Shown here one piece after another: positions 10,101-17,332 of a stretch of 64,000 bases of DNA (position 1 is its first letter; every line of letters starts with the position of its first letter). The stretch covers positions 62,001 through 126,000 of the forward strand of contig JBCBBH010000002.1 of assembly GCA_038531945.1 (NCBI GenBank), in the 5' to 3' direction. Both the position numbers and the translations under genes were made by a program. Source of the DNA: CALBPI01 sp038531945 (GTDB lineage: Bacteria; Pseudomonadota; Gammaproteobacteria; Steroidobacterales; Woeseiaceae). The notes under the pieces are model-generated. The model did no database searches. It was given only the letters and a program-made list of their open reading frames with translations, and was not told where the DNA came from.

Positions 10101-10351
10101 TGGTCGTCGAACAATGATGTCCAGGTTGTGCCGTTGTTATCGGTTTTGAACAGACCGCCCGAAGCGATGGCCGCGTAGTAGACGTGCTTCTGATCCGGAT
10201 GGAACGCGAAATCCGCGATCCGTCCGGATATCAGCCCGGGGCCGATCGGTCGCAATGGCAAGTTTGCCAGCGGATGCTTTTCCGTATCGTCGGCCAAAGC
10301 TGGAAAAGAAAATACGCACAGAAGTACGGCAACTAGTGCTCGGTGCAGCAT
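7106..10351 (-). CDS. Secreted Asp-box (sortilin/BNR-like) beta-propeller protein
   Basis: A 1081-residue protein with a signal peptide (ends PALA). About eleven Asp-box motifs of the form S-x-D-x-G-x-T/S-W (e.g. YKSLDGGKTWT, YKTTDGGATWT, HRTEDGGETWT) run through roughly residues 60-690, predicting one or two large propellers of the sortilin/Vps10 N-terminal type. The last third has an Ig-like segment resembling FlgD (about 820-930, APGVYSATL) and a helical tail. Such proteins are annotated as glycosyl hydrolases in many genomes, but no catalytic residues can be assigned. Probably periplasmic or secreted; substrate unknown. Confidence 0.82.
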   Translation of the reverse strand: MLHRALVAVLLCVFSFPALADDTEKHPLANLPLRPIGPGLISGRIADFAFHPDQKHVYYAAIASGGLFKTDNNGTTWTSLFDDQGSYALGVVELDPSNPNTVWVGSGENNAQRSVGYGDGIYKSLDGGKTWTNMGLKDSGHVSQIWIDPEDSDTVLAAAQGPLWSDGGDRGLYKTTDGGATWTRILEVDEHTGINEFVVDPANSDRIVASSYQRRRHVWTLINGGPGSGIHRTEDGGETWTEITAGIPKDNMGRIGLAGAQTEPNRIYAIIEASDKERGIYHSSDFGLNWEKRSDHATTSPQYYNELVVDPTDADRVFSPDTFTFVSEDGGRSWSRLGVEHRHVDDHALWIDPEVSTHMIIGGDGGIYESFDNGSNWRHISNLPIAQFYRIQPDYGVPFYNVCGGTQDNNSLCGPSRTLVRHGITNADWNLILGGDGYEPQFDPEDPDIIYTQYQYGGLARYNKASGERVFIAPHPGSGENNYKWNWNTPLIVSPHNSKRIYYAAEKLFRSDDRGNSWQAVSPDLTRQIDRNALEVMGRVWSIDTIAKNDSTSIYGAAIGLSESTLQEGLIYVGTDDGVMSVTEDSGQTWRRTTSFRGVPDMSLIEDVQASMHDPDVAYATIDNHKRGDYKPYVLKTENRGRSWSLISNNLPERGSAHTIVEDHFDPNLLFVGTEFGVFFSQDRGESWHALKSNFPTIAVRDLEIQRRENDLVVGTFGRGIYVLDDYTALRTSADDVEPMHLFGVRDAWSYIVGDKIGYGEKGFRGADYYNEKNPPFGAVFTYYIEDEIQTAAAERRAAEIETEKAGGDTPYPSWDALRAEDREDDPKVMLVVRNEGGEVVRYVEGKTSAGLHRTAWDLRWPSTDPVNLGGSDFSAPWASDPQGPLVAPGVYSATLAVQRNGKLEEIGEAQTFRVKSLPQGNDTSTDLASVVAFQRKAGELYRAVTGAAALAGELGQRIEHLKAAIPMTPTASPALAEQLRTIEVSLDDAVVALSGDSTVASRNEPTPWSVSRRAGAVYGLLLSVRQDVPAMYEQSYDIAATEFNDVLSDLKRINSELGALERELEALGAPHTPGRVPDWP

Positions 10352-10446
10352 AGCAATCTCGCATGTAAAGAAATCCCACCCAGCGAGAGAGTGTAACGAG
10401 AATTGAAGCGCTTTGGTGGTGAAAATTGCTGTCGTTTCAGCAGGTG

Positions 10447-10842
10447 TTATCGGTTGTCCAGGGCTTCCAGGTTAAAGCAATGCCGTCCTTTGGGGTGCTG
10501 CCAGCGCGCTGAATCGACACTTTCGCGACTCGATTCGGAAAATACGGCGCACAGACGATATCGTCGAGTATCAATCGCCTCGTACTCGTAATGCTCGCCG
10601 GTAACCGGGTCCCGCAACGTTTCGTTTGAGAGCTTAGTTTCTTCGAGTGACGCCGGCAGCGCCTTGGCCGTGTAAAACTCGCGGCTGATCGCATTTTGAA
10701 TACGGCGTAAATCCGACAGGCGCATTCGGTCTTCTTTGTAGCTGCGCCAGTCGCCTGGACCACCTAGGAAATACAGCCCCCCAGCGATGGTCGCGAACAC
10801 GGCAATAGTCGCGAGAACCGCGATGATCTTCGTCGCCTTCAT
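10447..10842 (-). CDS. Small membrane-anchored protein, pseudopilin-like
   Basis: A 131-residue protein with one N-terminal hydrophobic segment and a soluble periplasmic part. LSDLRRIQNAISREFYTAKALP followed by DPVTGEHYEYEAIDTRRYRLCAVF resembles the C-terminal part of type II secretion pseudopilins, but the prepilin peptidase site is not evident. Two cysteines near the end could form a disulfide. Its start overlaps the DUF5671 gene stop by 4 bases, so the two are co-translated and probably work together. Function not recognised. Confidence 0.6.
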   Translation of the reverse strand: MKATKIIAVLATIAVFATIAGGLYFLGGPGDWRSYKEDRMRLSDLRRIQNAISREFYTAKALPASLEETKLSNETLRDPVTGEHYEYEAIDTRRYRLCAVFSESSRESVDSARWQHPKGRHCFNLEALDNR

Positions 10843-11483
10843 CGATTCAACGCGTCGTCGTCAGACCGCATTGCTGTGAGATAGAACACCAAAATACCGC
10901 TTGCGATCGCGGCGACCACCAACGACTTCAGGAAGAACCGGGTCTGTAACTCGCCGCCGAGGAGTCTGTAAATCAAGCTGATGGAATCGCCGACAACGAT
11001 TGCGACGGCGAGTGCCATTGTCAGATACGTCAGCCATTTGCGCACCAGCGAATTGCGACGTGTAGGTTCCGCAGCGATGGTTTTTCGAACCCATCGTTCC
11101 GCGTAGAAAAAGACCGGGAATGCCACGATCAACGAAGCGACCGCCCAACGAATTCTCGATTCGCGATACTCCGTGACATAGCTGCGCTCTGTGGCGTCAG
11201 GAAACGCAATTTCGATGAACTGAAAGAGCAGAGCGCCCAGGTTATATGCCGTAACGTACAGCGCCGAGAACAGGATCAGATACACGAACGCGTCTTTGGC
11301 CGACAAGTGGGCTTTCGGCTTCGGGACTGGTATCGGAAAGTCAATTTGCGCCCAGTTTTCCAAAGCACCACTGATTTGATCCGATGACCAGCCAGCATCG
11401 CGCAACGCGTTCTCAGTTTCGTCGCGTGTGGCGCCAGCTTTTAGCGCTTGCGCAACGAAATCATCAAGTTTGGTATCGCTCAT
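10839..11483 (-). CDS. DUF5671-type integral membrane protein
   Basis: A 214-residue protein. Residues 1-45 form a small helical domain of the SHOCT/UBA-like kind (FVAQALKAGATRDETENALRDAGW), then four membrane segments typical of DUF5671 follow, the first containing FVYLILFSALYVTAYNLG. Function of the family is unknown. It is the first gene of a two-gene unit with the pseudopilin-like gene. Confidence 0.7.
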   Translation of the reverse strand: MSDTKLDDFVAQALKAGATRDETENALRDAGWSSDQISGALENWAQIDFPIPVPKPKAHLSAKDAFVYLILFSALYVTAYNLGALLFQFIEIAFPDATERSYVTEYRESRIRWAVASLIVAFPVFFYAERWVRKTIAAEPTRRNSLVRKWLTYLTMALAVAIVVGDSISLIYRLLGGELQTRFFLKSLVVAAIASGILVFYLTAMRSDDDALNR

Positions 11484-11520
11484 AGACAGAGCATAGCGAA
11501 AACGCTTCGATCGTCAAAAA

Positions 11521-12618
11521 TCAGATGTTCTGATCGCTCTCTCGAATCTCGTCGAACGTCACAATTTGCGTGCAGGGATCACCCAACAGGTCGATATCGA
11601 GCGTCTCGGCTAGCCACGGCAGCATTTCGTGGCACCGCTGACCCACGTCAACGGGGAAGCTCTGGTGGCCCATACCATCGGGGTCGACCAGCAGCTCGGA
11701 CACCGGCGCAGTTGTGGTCGCGAGCGTTTCGCTCTGACCGACGGGTACCAGTAAGTCCTGGGCGCTGTGCATCAGCAGCGTCGGCGTATCGTAGTTGTCG
11801 AGCAGCGGGCGGATGCGTGCTTGCTCGAAATCAAATCCCGCTTTTCGCTCTGCTTTGGCGATCGCCTTTTCCATGGTGTACTCGCTGATTGCCCAACGTA
11901 GGTATGCTGGCGCGCGATGGCGGAAGTTCGGGATGACCTCCAGTGGGTTCTCAAACGGCTGCATCGCGAGAACTGCGTCGACATCTTTGGAAATTGCTGC
12001 CGCACGAATCGCGGTCGCGGCACCGAATGACACGCCGAACACGATCAGTGGTTCCGCGACTTGTTGCCCGCGCAGCGTTTCGATTAGCGTCGCAATCGCC
12101 TGTGATTCGCGAAGTCCGTAGGTGATGAATTCGCCTGAGGATTCCCCGTGACCTGGCAGGTCGACCATGTAAACGTCGAAACCGGCATCGGCAAACATCG
12201 ACGCGTAGCCGGGCATCGACTCCTTCTCCAAGCCGAATCCGTGCAGCGAGATGACTGTCCCCGCAGGTGTCGAGTAGGGCGCGCGTGTCGAATCCGGATC
12301 AAATGTCATCTGAATCTCGGCGCTTTGGACACCGTCGCGACTGGTTGCGAATTGTGCGGTCAGGCCGATCGTCATCGGTTTCGCGGGCATCTTGAGAAAG
12401 GCGAGATCGCCGGTGTTAGTTTCGATGCTTCCCGGTTGCAAACCCATGCGCTCGATCAGTTCGGCGCGAGTACTGGGCGTCGTTTGCGGACCGTCCGCGT
12501 TCGGTGGTGTGACGATCCGGTTCGCTAGTATCGACGCGCAGCCGGATAGCAATCCCACCGCTGAGATCACAAGCAGGCCGGCCAGCGCCAACCAGCGCAA
12601 AATTCTTTTGCTCAACAT
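11521..12618 (-). CDS. Alpha/beta-hydrolase lipoprotein
   Basis: A 365-residue lipoprotein: lipobox LLSGC with Cys27. The alpha/beta-hydrolase fold is clear: oxyanion-side HGFGLE, DLPGHGES, nucleophile elbow GVSFG, acid in HSAQDLLVP and the final His in GMGHQSFP. Serine hydrolase of the envelope (lipase, esterase or peptidase type); substrate not evident. It is transcribed separately from the DUF5671 pair and downstream of the PD40 gene, with 56 bases between. Confidence 0.8.
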   Translation of the reverse strand: MLSKRILRWLALAGLLVISAVGLLSGCASILANRIVTPPNADGPQTTPSTRAELIERMGLQPGSIETNTGDLAFLKMPAKPMTIGLTAQFATSRDGVQSAEIQMTFDPDSTRAPYSTPAGTVISLHGFGLEKESMPGYASMFADAGFDVYMVDLPGHGESSGEFITYGLRESQAIATLIETLRGQQVAEPLIVFGVSFGAATAIRAAAISKDVDAVLAMQPFENPLEVIPNFRHRAPAYLRWAISEYTMEKAIAKAERKAGFDFEQARIRPLLDNYDTPTLLMHSAQDLLVPVGQSETLATTTAPVSELLVDPDGMGHQSFPVDVGQRCHEMLPWLAETLDIDLLGDPCTQIVTFDEIRESDQNI

Positions 12619-12674
12619 GGGTGTCTCGACTGTGTCCTTGTCGTCAGTGCTTTTAATGATAGAGGATCTGAGCG

Positions 12675-13601
12675 TCAGTTTGGTTTCATTAGGGCTGGCA
12701 CCGATGACACGGGTACGGCCCAGACCTGTAGCAGACCGGCCGGCGTGTCATCGAAAGCGCGATCGGAGGTAAAGACCAGCGTTTCTCCGTCAGGTGTGAT
12801 GCGTGCGGCGAAATCGTCGCCGTCCGAGTTGACGGTTGGCCCGAGGTTTTCTGGTTCGACCCATCTTCCACCGCTACCTCTCCGGCTGACGAAGAGGTCG
12901 GATCGTCCGTTAACGCGCCGCGATAGCAGCATCAAACTAGCGTCTGGGGTGACCCAGACATGATCGTCCCGACCGGTTGTGTTGATTGGGGCGGGCAGCG
13001 CGGTCGGTCGTTGAAAGTTGCCGTCAGGATTCGCGGTTGCGATGTAGATATCGCGCTCACCGATGCCGTCTTCGCGCTCTGTCCAAAAGTAGAGATCTCC
13101 AGATTCGGTGAGCACCGGCGCCGTTTCGTTATTGAAGTAGCGCAAGGTGCTCAACTTGCCGCCACGAATACGATTAATGTCAGGCTCATCGAGCGGAATT
13201 GGTTCGGCGTCGGAGTCCAAGAGGCTGAGTGAGTACAGGTCGAAGTCTTCGTAGACGCTTTGTCCTTCGTGTCGGTCGCGCGGGACTGCCCAGGAAAACA
13301 ACAGCGTAGTCCCGTCCGGAGCGACACTTGGCCAGTCAACACGGCCGTTTGCGGTTCGTGCAACCAACTCCGGTTTCGACCAACCTGAACCGTCCCGGGC
13401 AATGGTCTTCATTCGCTGCGGACAACGCTCGATGCGCCCGCATTCGGATTGCGTCAGGACGGCAAAGTTGCCGTCAGGTGAAAACCCGGGACTCAGTGTG
13501 ATCCTGCCGTCTTGTCCCAATGCCTCCGGGAACCAACGCTCCGGTTCCGCGGCCAATTGCGGGCAAAGTGCGATCAGAATCAGAAAAAGTGCCGGTCTCA
13601 T
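12675..13601 (-). CDS. Exported PD40 (TolB-like) beta-propeller protein
   Basis: About 308 residues with a signal peptide (LILIALCPQLAA). PD40/TolB-type blades are seen as SPGFSPDGNFAVL, WPSVAPDGTTLLF, VWVTPDASLMLL and ARITPDGETLVFTSDR. ATG at 13601 is chosen as the start because GGAG lies 9 bases upstream; a GTG at 13610 is the alternative. Periplasmic protein of unknown role, possibly co-transcribed with the hydrolase gene that follows. Confidence 0.75.
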   Translation of the reverse strand: MRPALFLILIALCPQLAAEPERWFPEALGQDGRITLSPGFSPDGNFAVLTQSECGRIERCPQRMKTIARDGSGWSKPELVARTANGRVDWPSVAPDGTTLLFSWAVPRDRHEGQSVYEDFDLYSLSLLDSDAEPIPLDEPDINRIRGGKLSTLRYFNNETAPVLTESGDLYFWTEREDGIGERDIYIATANPDGNFQRPTALPAPINTTGRDDHVWVTPDASLMLLSRRVNGRSDLFVSRRGSGGRWVEPENLGPTVNSDGDDFAARITPDGETLVFTSDRAFDDTPAGLLQVWAVPVSSVPALMKPN

Positions 13602-13730
13602 TTGGCCCACTCCGTTGGCGTCCGAGGTATCACGCGCACAATGGCGCTACACTTTCGTCTTCGGAAATCAACAGCAATTAGACGCAACGGATTTCCGGTG
13701 GTTGTGAAATCGAAACACAGGAGTGTCGAA

Positions 13731-14012
13731 ATGAAAGCTATGTGGCAAGGATCGATCATTGCGGAGTCGGACGACACGGTGGTGGTCGAAGGCAATCACT
13801 ATTTCCCGGCGGAGGCTCTGGACCAGTCGTTTTTTGAGCGCAGTGCGACGACGTCGCATTGCCCGTGGAAAGGCGACGCGAGCTACTACACCGTCGTCGT
13901 GGATGGGCAACGCAACGAAGATGCGGCCTGGTACTACCCGTCGCCAAAGCAAGCGGCCGAGCAGATCCGCGATCGCGTCGCTTTCTGGAAGGGCGTTTCG
14001 GTTACTGACTGA
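13731..14012 (+). CDS. DUF427 domain protein
   Basis: A 93-residue protein matching DUF427 over its whole length: MWQGSIIAESDDTVVVEGNHYFP, then HCPWKGDASYYTV and AAWYYPSPKQAA, the conserved segments of that family. The ATG at 13731 has CAGGAG 7 bases upstream. The 3' end overlaps the 3' end of the convergent aldose epimerase gene by 11 bases. Function unknown. Confidence 0.82.
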   Translation: MKAMWQGSIIAESDDTVVVEGNHYFPAEALDQSFFERSATTSHCPWKGDASYYTVVVDGQRNEDAAWYYPSPKQAAEQIRDRVAFWKGVSVTD

Positions 14013-14946
14013 AGCAATACTCGGTGCGGGAACGGTAGACCTGACCCGGACGGAGCACTGTGTTCGGGAAACTCCCGTGATTCGGCGCGTCGGGAAACTG
14101 CTGTGCTTCGAGGCAGATGCCCGCGCGTGGGCGAAAAGGCGGGCCCAGGCTGTCGCTTGTGTAGACCTGTAGTCCGGGGAGCGTTGAGCGCACCGTCAGC
14201 CGAATGCTGCTTTTCGGTGAAAACAACTGCGCGACCTCTCGAAGCGAGCCGTCGTAACCCGAGATCACAAAATTGTGATCGAAGCGGTGTTGCTGCAGTT
14301 CCGTCTCGCCTGACAGATCCAGACCCGCGGGTGCGGTGGATGCAATCGTGCCGGTCGGTACCAAGTCGTCATCGATCTCCGTGTACTGATTCGCGACGAC
14401 GCGAAGATGGTGCCCCTCGATAGTCTCGCCTGGGCCGTGCAAATTGAAGTACGCATGGTTTACGAGATTCACAACGGTCGGCGCATCGGTGGTCGCCTCG
14501 AATTCGATGCTTAGCGTTCCGGCTTCGGACAAGAAGTAGTCGACTTGAACTGCGAGTTCACCCGGAAATCCGCAGTCATTGTCAGTTGAGGTGAGCCGAT
14601 ACTGGGCGTGAGTTGGAATTGTTGCCGTCAGCGTCCAGAGTTTCTTTTGAAAGCCATCGCGACCACCATGCAGGCTGTGGCCGATGTCGGGATCAACATC
14701 CACTTGGTACGCTTTGCCGTCAATCTCGAAGCGGCCTCGACGAATTCGATTGGCGAACCTGCCACAGGTGCTGCCCATGGCGTAGGTGTCATCGAGGTAG
14801 TCTTTGGCGCTCGCATAGCCAAGGACAATCGGTGTCTCGCCCGACTTCGTTGGAACACGGATGCCCGCAATACCGGCGCCAACGTTGACGAGGTCAACCG
14901 CGAGGCCGTTCGCGTTGCGGAGCGTTGTGAATGTGGGTGTGTTCAT
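14002..14946 (-). CDS. galM: Aldose 1-epimerase (mutarotase)
   Basis: About 314 residues covering the full GalM fold: GRFANRIRRGRFEIDG near residues 60-75, GHSLHGGRDGFQKKLW with the conserved His, LVNHAYFNLHG with the catalytic His, and a terminal GICLEAQQFPDAPNH with the catalytic Glu. Interconverts alpha and beta anomers of galactose or glucose in sugar metabolism. ATG 14946 (MNTPTFTTLRN) fits family N-termini better than the in-frame start at 14994. No sugar operon is nearby. Confidence 0.88.
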   Translation of the reverse strand: MNTPTFTTLRNANGLAVDLVNVGAGIAGIRVPTKSGETPIVLGYASAKDYLDDTYAMGSTCGRFANRIRRGRFEIDGKAYQVDVDPDIGHSLHGGRDGFQKKLWTLTATIPTHAQYRLTSTDNDCGFPGELAVQVDYFLSEAGTLSIEFEATTDAPTVVNLVNHAYFNLHGPGETIEGHHLRVVANQYTEIDDDLVPTGTIASTAPAGLDLSGETELQQHRFDHNFVISGYDGSLREVAQLFSPKSSIRLTVRSTLPGLQVYTSDSLGPPFRPRAGICLEAQQFPDAPNHGSFPNTVLRPGQVYRSRTEYCFSQ

Positions 14947-15001
14947 GCGCTGAAGGTTACCACCGAGCTCGGCGCAGAGGCCGACGCTTGGCACGTAGGT
15001 A

Positions 15002-15895
15002 TCAAAAAACGAGATGCGGGTGTTCTCTGAGTTTGGGAGTGGCGAGTTCCAAAAACTGTCTCACCTTGGCTGAGATGCGTGTTCCTTCGGCATGCACCAA
15101 ATTGACGGGAAGCGCGGGTGGCTCCCAATCGCTCAGTACCGTTTTCAGTGAACCGCCCCCGAGTTCCGGTCCGATCTGGTAGGACAACACTCGAGTCAAG
15201 CCCAGACCGCTTTGGGCGGCACTAATTGCTGCTGCAACGCTGCTAAAGTTGAGTTGCGGTTTGATTCTAACGGTACGTTGATCTTTGAACCGCCATTCGT
15301 CGGTTGGTGTCACCGGTCGCGCGCGAATGATGCGATGGTTGACGAGGTCTTCCGGTTGGCGTGGAAGACCCTCTCGCTTGAAGTACGAAGGACAACCGCA
15401 AACGACGCGACGGACCTCACCCACGCGAGTCGCACGAAGATTGGAATCGGGGAGGGGGCCGATCCTCACAGCGATATCAAATCCCTCATCAACGAGGCTG
15501 ACCACGCGGTCGAGGAAGACGGCATCGACTTCCAAATCGGGAAACGCGTCGACCAATTCCGCGAGCAGCGGTGCGATGTAGTGCTGCCCGAACAATGTGG
15601 GCGCGGTAATTCGAAGTCGACCAGTCGGTTGACAGAACGCGCCTCGGACCGCGTCGGTTGCGGCTTGGTATTGCTCAATCAGCTGGCGCGCGTCCGCGAC
15701 AAACGCATCGCCAGCGTCCGTCAGCGTCACGGTGCGAGTCGTTCTGTGAAACAGCGTTACGCCCAAATCGGTTTCGAGTTCCTGGATCACGCGCGTCACG
15801 CTCGGCGCGCTAATCGAAAGTTGGCGTGCAGCCGCTGAGAATCCGCCGGTGTCGGCGACGGCGACGAGGGTCTCGAGCGCGCGCATCTGATCCAT
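15002..15895 (-). CDS. LysR-family transcriptional regulator
   Basis: A 297-residue LysR regulator: winged HTH in residues 1-60 (VAVADTGGFSAAARQLSISAPSVTRVIQELE) and a periplasmic-binding-like effector domain from about residue 90. It is divergent from the AhpD-like and PPOX genes, the usual layout for a LysR regulator with its target, and a perfect palindrome sits 8 bases from its start codon. It probably controls the divergent pair and itself; the inducer is unknown. Confidence 0.88.
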   Translation of the reverse strand: MDQMRALETLVAVADTGGFSAAARQLSISAPSVTRVIQELETDLGVTLFHRTTRTVTLTDAGDAFVADARQLIEQYQAATDAVRGAFCQPTGRLRITAPTLFGQHYIAPLLAELVDAFPDLEVDAVFLDRVVSLVDEGFDIAVRIGPLPDSNLRATRVGEVRRVVCGCPSYFKREGLPRQPEDLVNHRIIRARPVTPTDEWRFKDQRTVRIKPQLNFSSVAAAISAAQSGLGLTRVLSYQIGPELGGGSLKTVLSDWEPPALPVNLVHAEGTRISAKVRQFLELATPKLREHPHLVF

Positions 15896-15903
15896 AAAAG
15901 TGA

Positions 15904-15924
15904 TTATTTCATAAAATGAAATAA
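15904..15924. promoter_or_regulatory. Palindromic operator, probable LysR binding site
   Basis: TTATTTCAT-AAA-ATGAAATAA is a perfect inverted repeat with 9-base arms, containing the LysR-type T-N11-A core (15908-15920). It lies in the AT-rich intergenic region just upstream of the LysR gene. The palindrome is seen; binding is inferred. Confidence 0.6.
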
Positions 15925-16025
15925 AGTTGTTTCTTTTTATCGTATTAATCTCTGGAGGGAAACAGCGTAGTTTCTACTCCATCGCAACGGCATTGGCGCC
16001 GTCGCCGAAACAAGGAGTTTGAACA

Positions 16026-16574
16026 ATGTCCCGTATCCCAACCCCTACAACCGTTTCTGAAGCACCGAAAGCCGCACAACCGCTACTTGAAAACGTGCAA
16101 AAGTCATTGGGTAGCGTTCCCAATCTATTCCGAATTACAGCGAACAGCCCTGCTGCGCTTGAAGGCTACCTAGGTCTTAACGGCGCGCTTGCTAAGGGTG
16201 CACTCGACGCAGCGACGCGCGAGCGGATCGCGCTGGCGGTGGCGGAAGTAAACGGTTGCGACTACTGCTTAGCCGCGCACACCTACCTGGGCCGCAATGT
16301 GGCGAAACTCACGGGTACTGAAATCGCTGCAAACCGCAACGGTGGCTCGACCGACGCAAAAGCCGATGTCGCTGTGCGATTCGCAGTACAAATCACCCGC
16401 GAACGGGGCCGGGTTTCCGATGCGGACGTCGCGGCTGCGAAGGCAGCGGGTTATAGCGATGCGGAGATCGTCGAGATCATTGCGCATGTTGCCTTGAATA
16501 CGCTGACCAACTACATCAATGAGGTGTTGGGTACAGCAGTCGACTTCCCGTCCGTCGATTCGCAAGCGGCGTAG
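16026..16574 (+). CDS. Carboxymuconolactone decarboxylase / AhpD-like protein
   Basis: A 182-residue protein of the CMD/AhpD family. The redox or proton-transfer motif is ERIALAVAEVNGCDYCLAAH with the Cys-x-x-Cys pair and the following His. Members act as peroxidase-linked reductants or unknown oxidoreductases; the CxxC form favours a redox role. AAGGAG lies 8 bases before the ATG. It is the first gene of the presumed LysR-controlled unit, followed by a PPOX gene after a hairpin. Confidence 0.85.
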   Translation: MSRIPTPTTVSEAPKAAQPLLENVQKSLGSVPNLFRITANSPAALEGYLGLNGALAKGALDAATRERIALAVAEVNGCDYCLAAHTYLGRNVAKLTGTEIAANRNGGSTDAKADVAVRFAVQITRERGRVSDADVAAAKAAGYSDAEIVEIIAHVALNTLTNYINEVLGTAVDFPSVDSQAA

Positions 16575-16589
16575 CACCACGGAACCGGA

Positions 16590-16614
16590 GCGAAGCGCCG
16601 TCGTGGCGCTTCGC
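16590..16614. other. Intercistronic hairpin
   Basis: GCGAAGCGCC-GTCGT-GGCGCTTCGC forms a perfect 10-bp stem between the AhpD-like and PPOX genes. No T-run follows, so it is unlikely to be a full terminator; it could stabilise the upstream mRNA segment or lower expression of the second gene. Confidence 0.6.
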
Positions 16615-16639
16615 ATTCGTGCGAACACTGGAGATCGTC

Positions 16640-17269
16640 ATGTCGTCTTATCCATCCGATGTTGCCTTCACGCCGACCGTAAAGGCGATTCAACAACGAA
16701 AAGGGTCGCGGGCGGCGTACGAGCGGATGGAGCGCTCTCGTGGGTGGGCGACGGAGATCACGCAGGATCTCGCACAGTTCATCGCGGAGCAACGGAGCGT
16801 TTTCATCGCATCAGTGTCGAGTGATGGCGCCCCCTACATTCAGCACCGTGGCGGTCCACCGGGCTTTCTGAAAGTCACGGGCCCAACCACGCTTGCGTTC
16901 GTAGACTACAAGGGCAATCGCCAATTCATCTCGCAGGGCAATCTGGAGCAAAACCCTAAGGCGCACTTGTTCTTAGCCGATTACGCGAATCGCCAGCGCG
17001 TAAAAATTTGGGGCGAGGCGAGGGTCATCGAGGGCGACGACGAGTTGATCGAGCAATTGATGCCCAGCGACTATCGCGCACGGCCGGAGCAGGTGATTGA
17101 ATTTTCTGTCGCCGCGTGGGACGTGAATTGCCCGCAGCACATTCCGCAACGGTTCGAAGCAGAGGACGTGCAACGTGAGCTTGATCAGCGCGATGCGCGA
17201 ATCGCTGAGTTGGAAGCGGAACTCGCCGCACTGCGTGTTCCGAAAAATCCGTCTGGAACACAAGAGTAG
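16640..17269 (+). CDS. Pyridoxamine 5'-phosphate oxidase-family protein
   Basis: About 209 residues. The split-barrel flavin domain is seen from residue 45 on: FIASVSSDGAPYIQHRGGPPGFLKV, then LAFVDYKGNRQFISQGNL and VKIWGEARV. A short coiled coil (AEDVQRELDQRDARIAELEAEL) ends the chain. It probably binds FMN or F420-like flavin; the substrate is unknown. ATG 16640 has TGGAG 7 bases upstream and is preferred over GTG 16619. Confidence 0.8.
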   Translation: MSSYPSDVAFTPTVKAIQQRKGSRAAYERMERSRGWATEITQDLAQFIAEQRSVFIASVSSDGAPYIQHRGGPPGFLKVTGPTTLAFVDYKGNRQFISQGNLEQNPKAHLFLADYANRQRVKIWGEARVIEGDDELIEQLMPSDYRARPEQVIEFSVAAWDVNCPQHIPQRFEAEDVQRELDQRDARIAELEAELAALRVPKNPSGTQE

Positions 17270-17283
17270 AGCTCTACTGGATC

Positions 17284-17310
17284 AAAAAAAGGCGGCCCGA
17301 AGGCCGCCTT
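17284..17310 (-). terminator. Intrinsic terminator of the giant OmpA-repeat gene
   Basis: Read on the minus strand: AAGGCGGCC, the stable tetraloop TTCG, GGCCGCC and then seven T. The stem is 9 bp. It follows the stop of the giant minus-strand gene at 17333 and faces the convergent PPOX gene, for which it can also work weakly. Confidence 0.85.
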
Positions 17311-17332
17311 ACATCACAGATGTTAGATCGGT

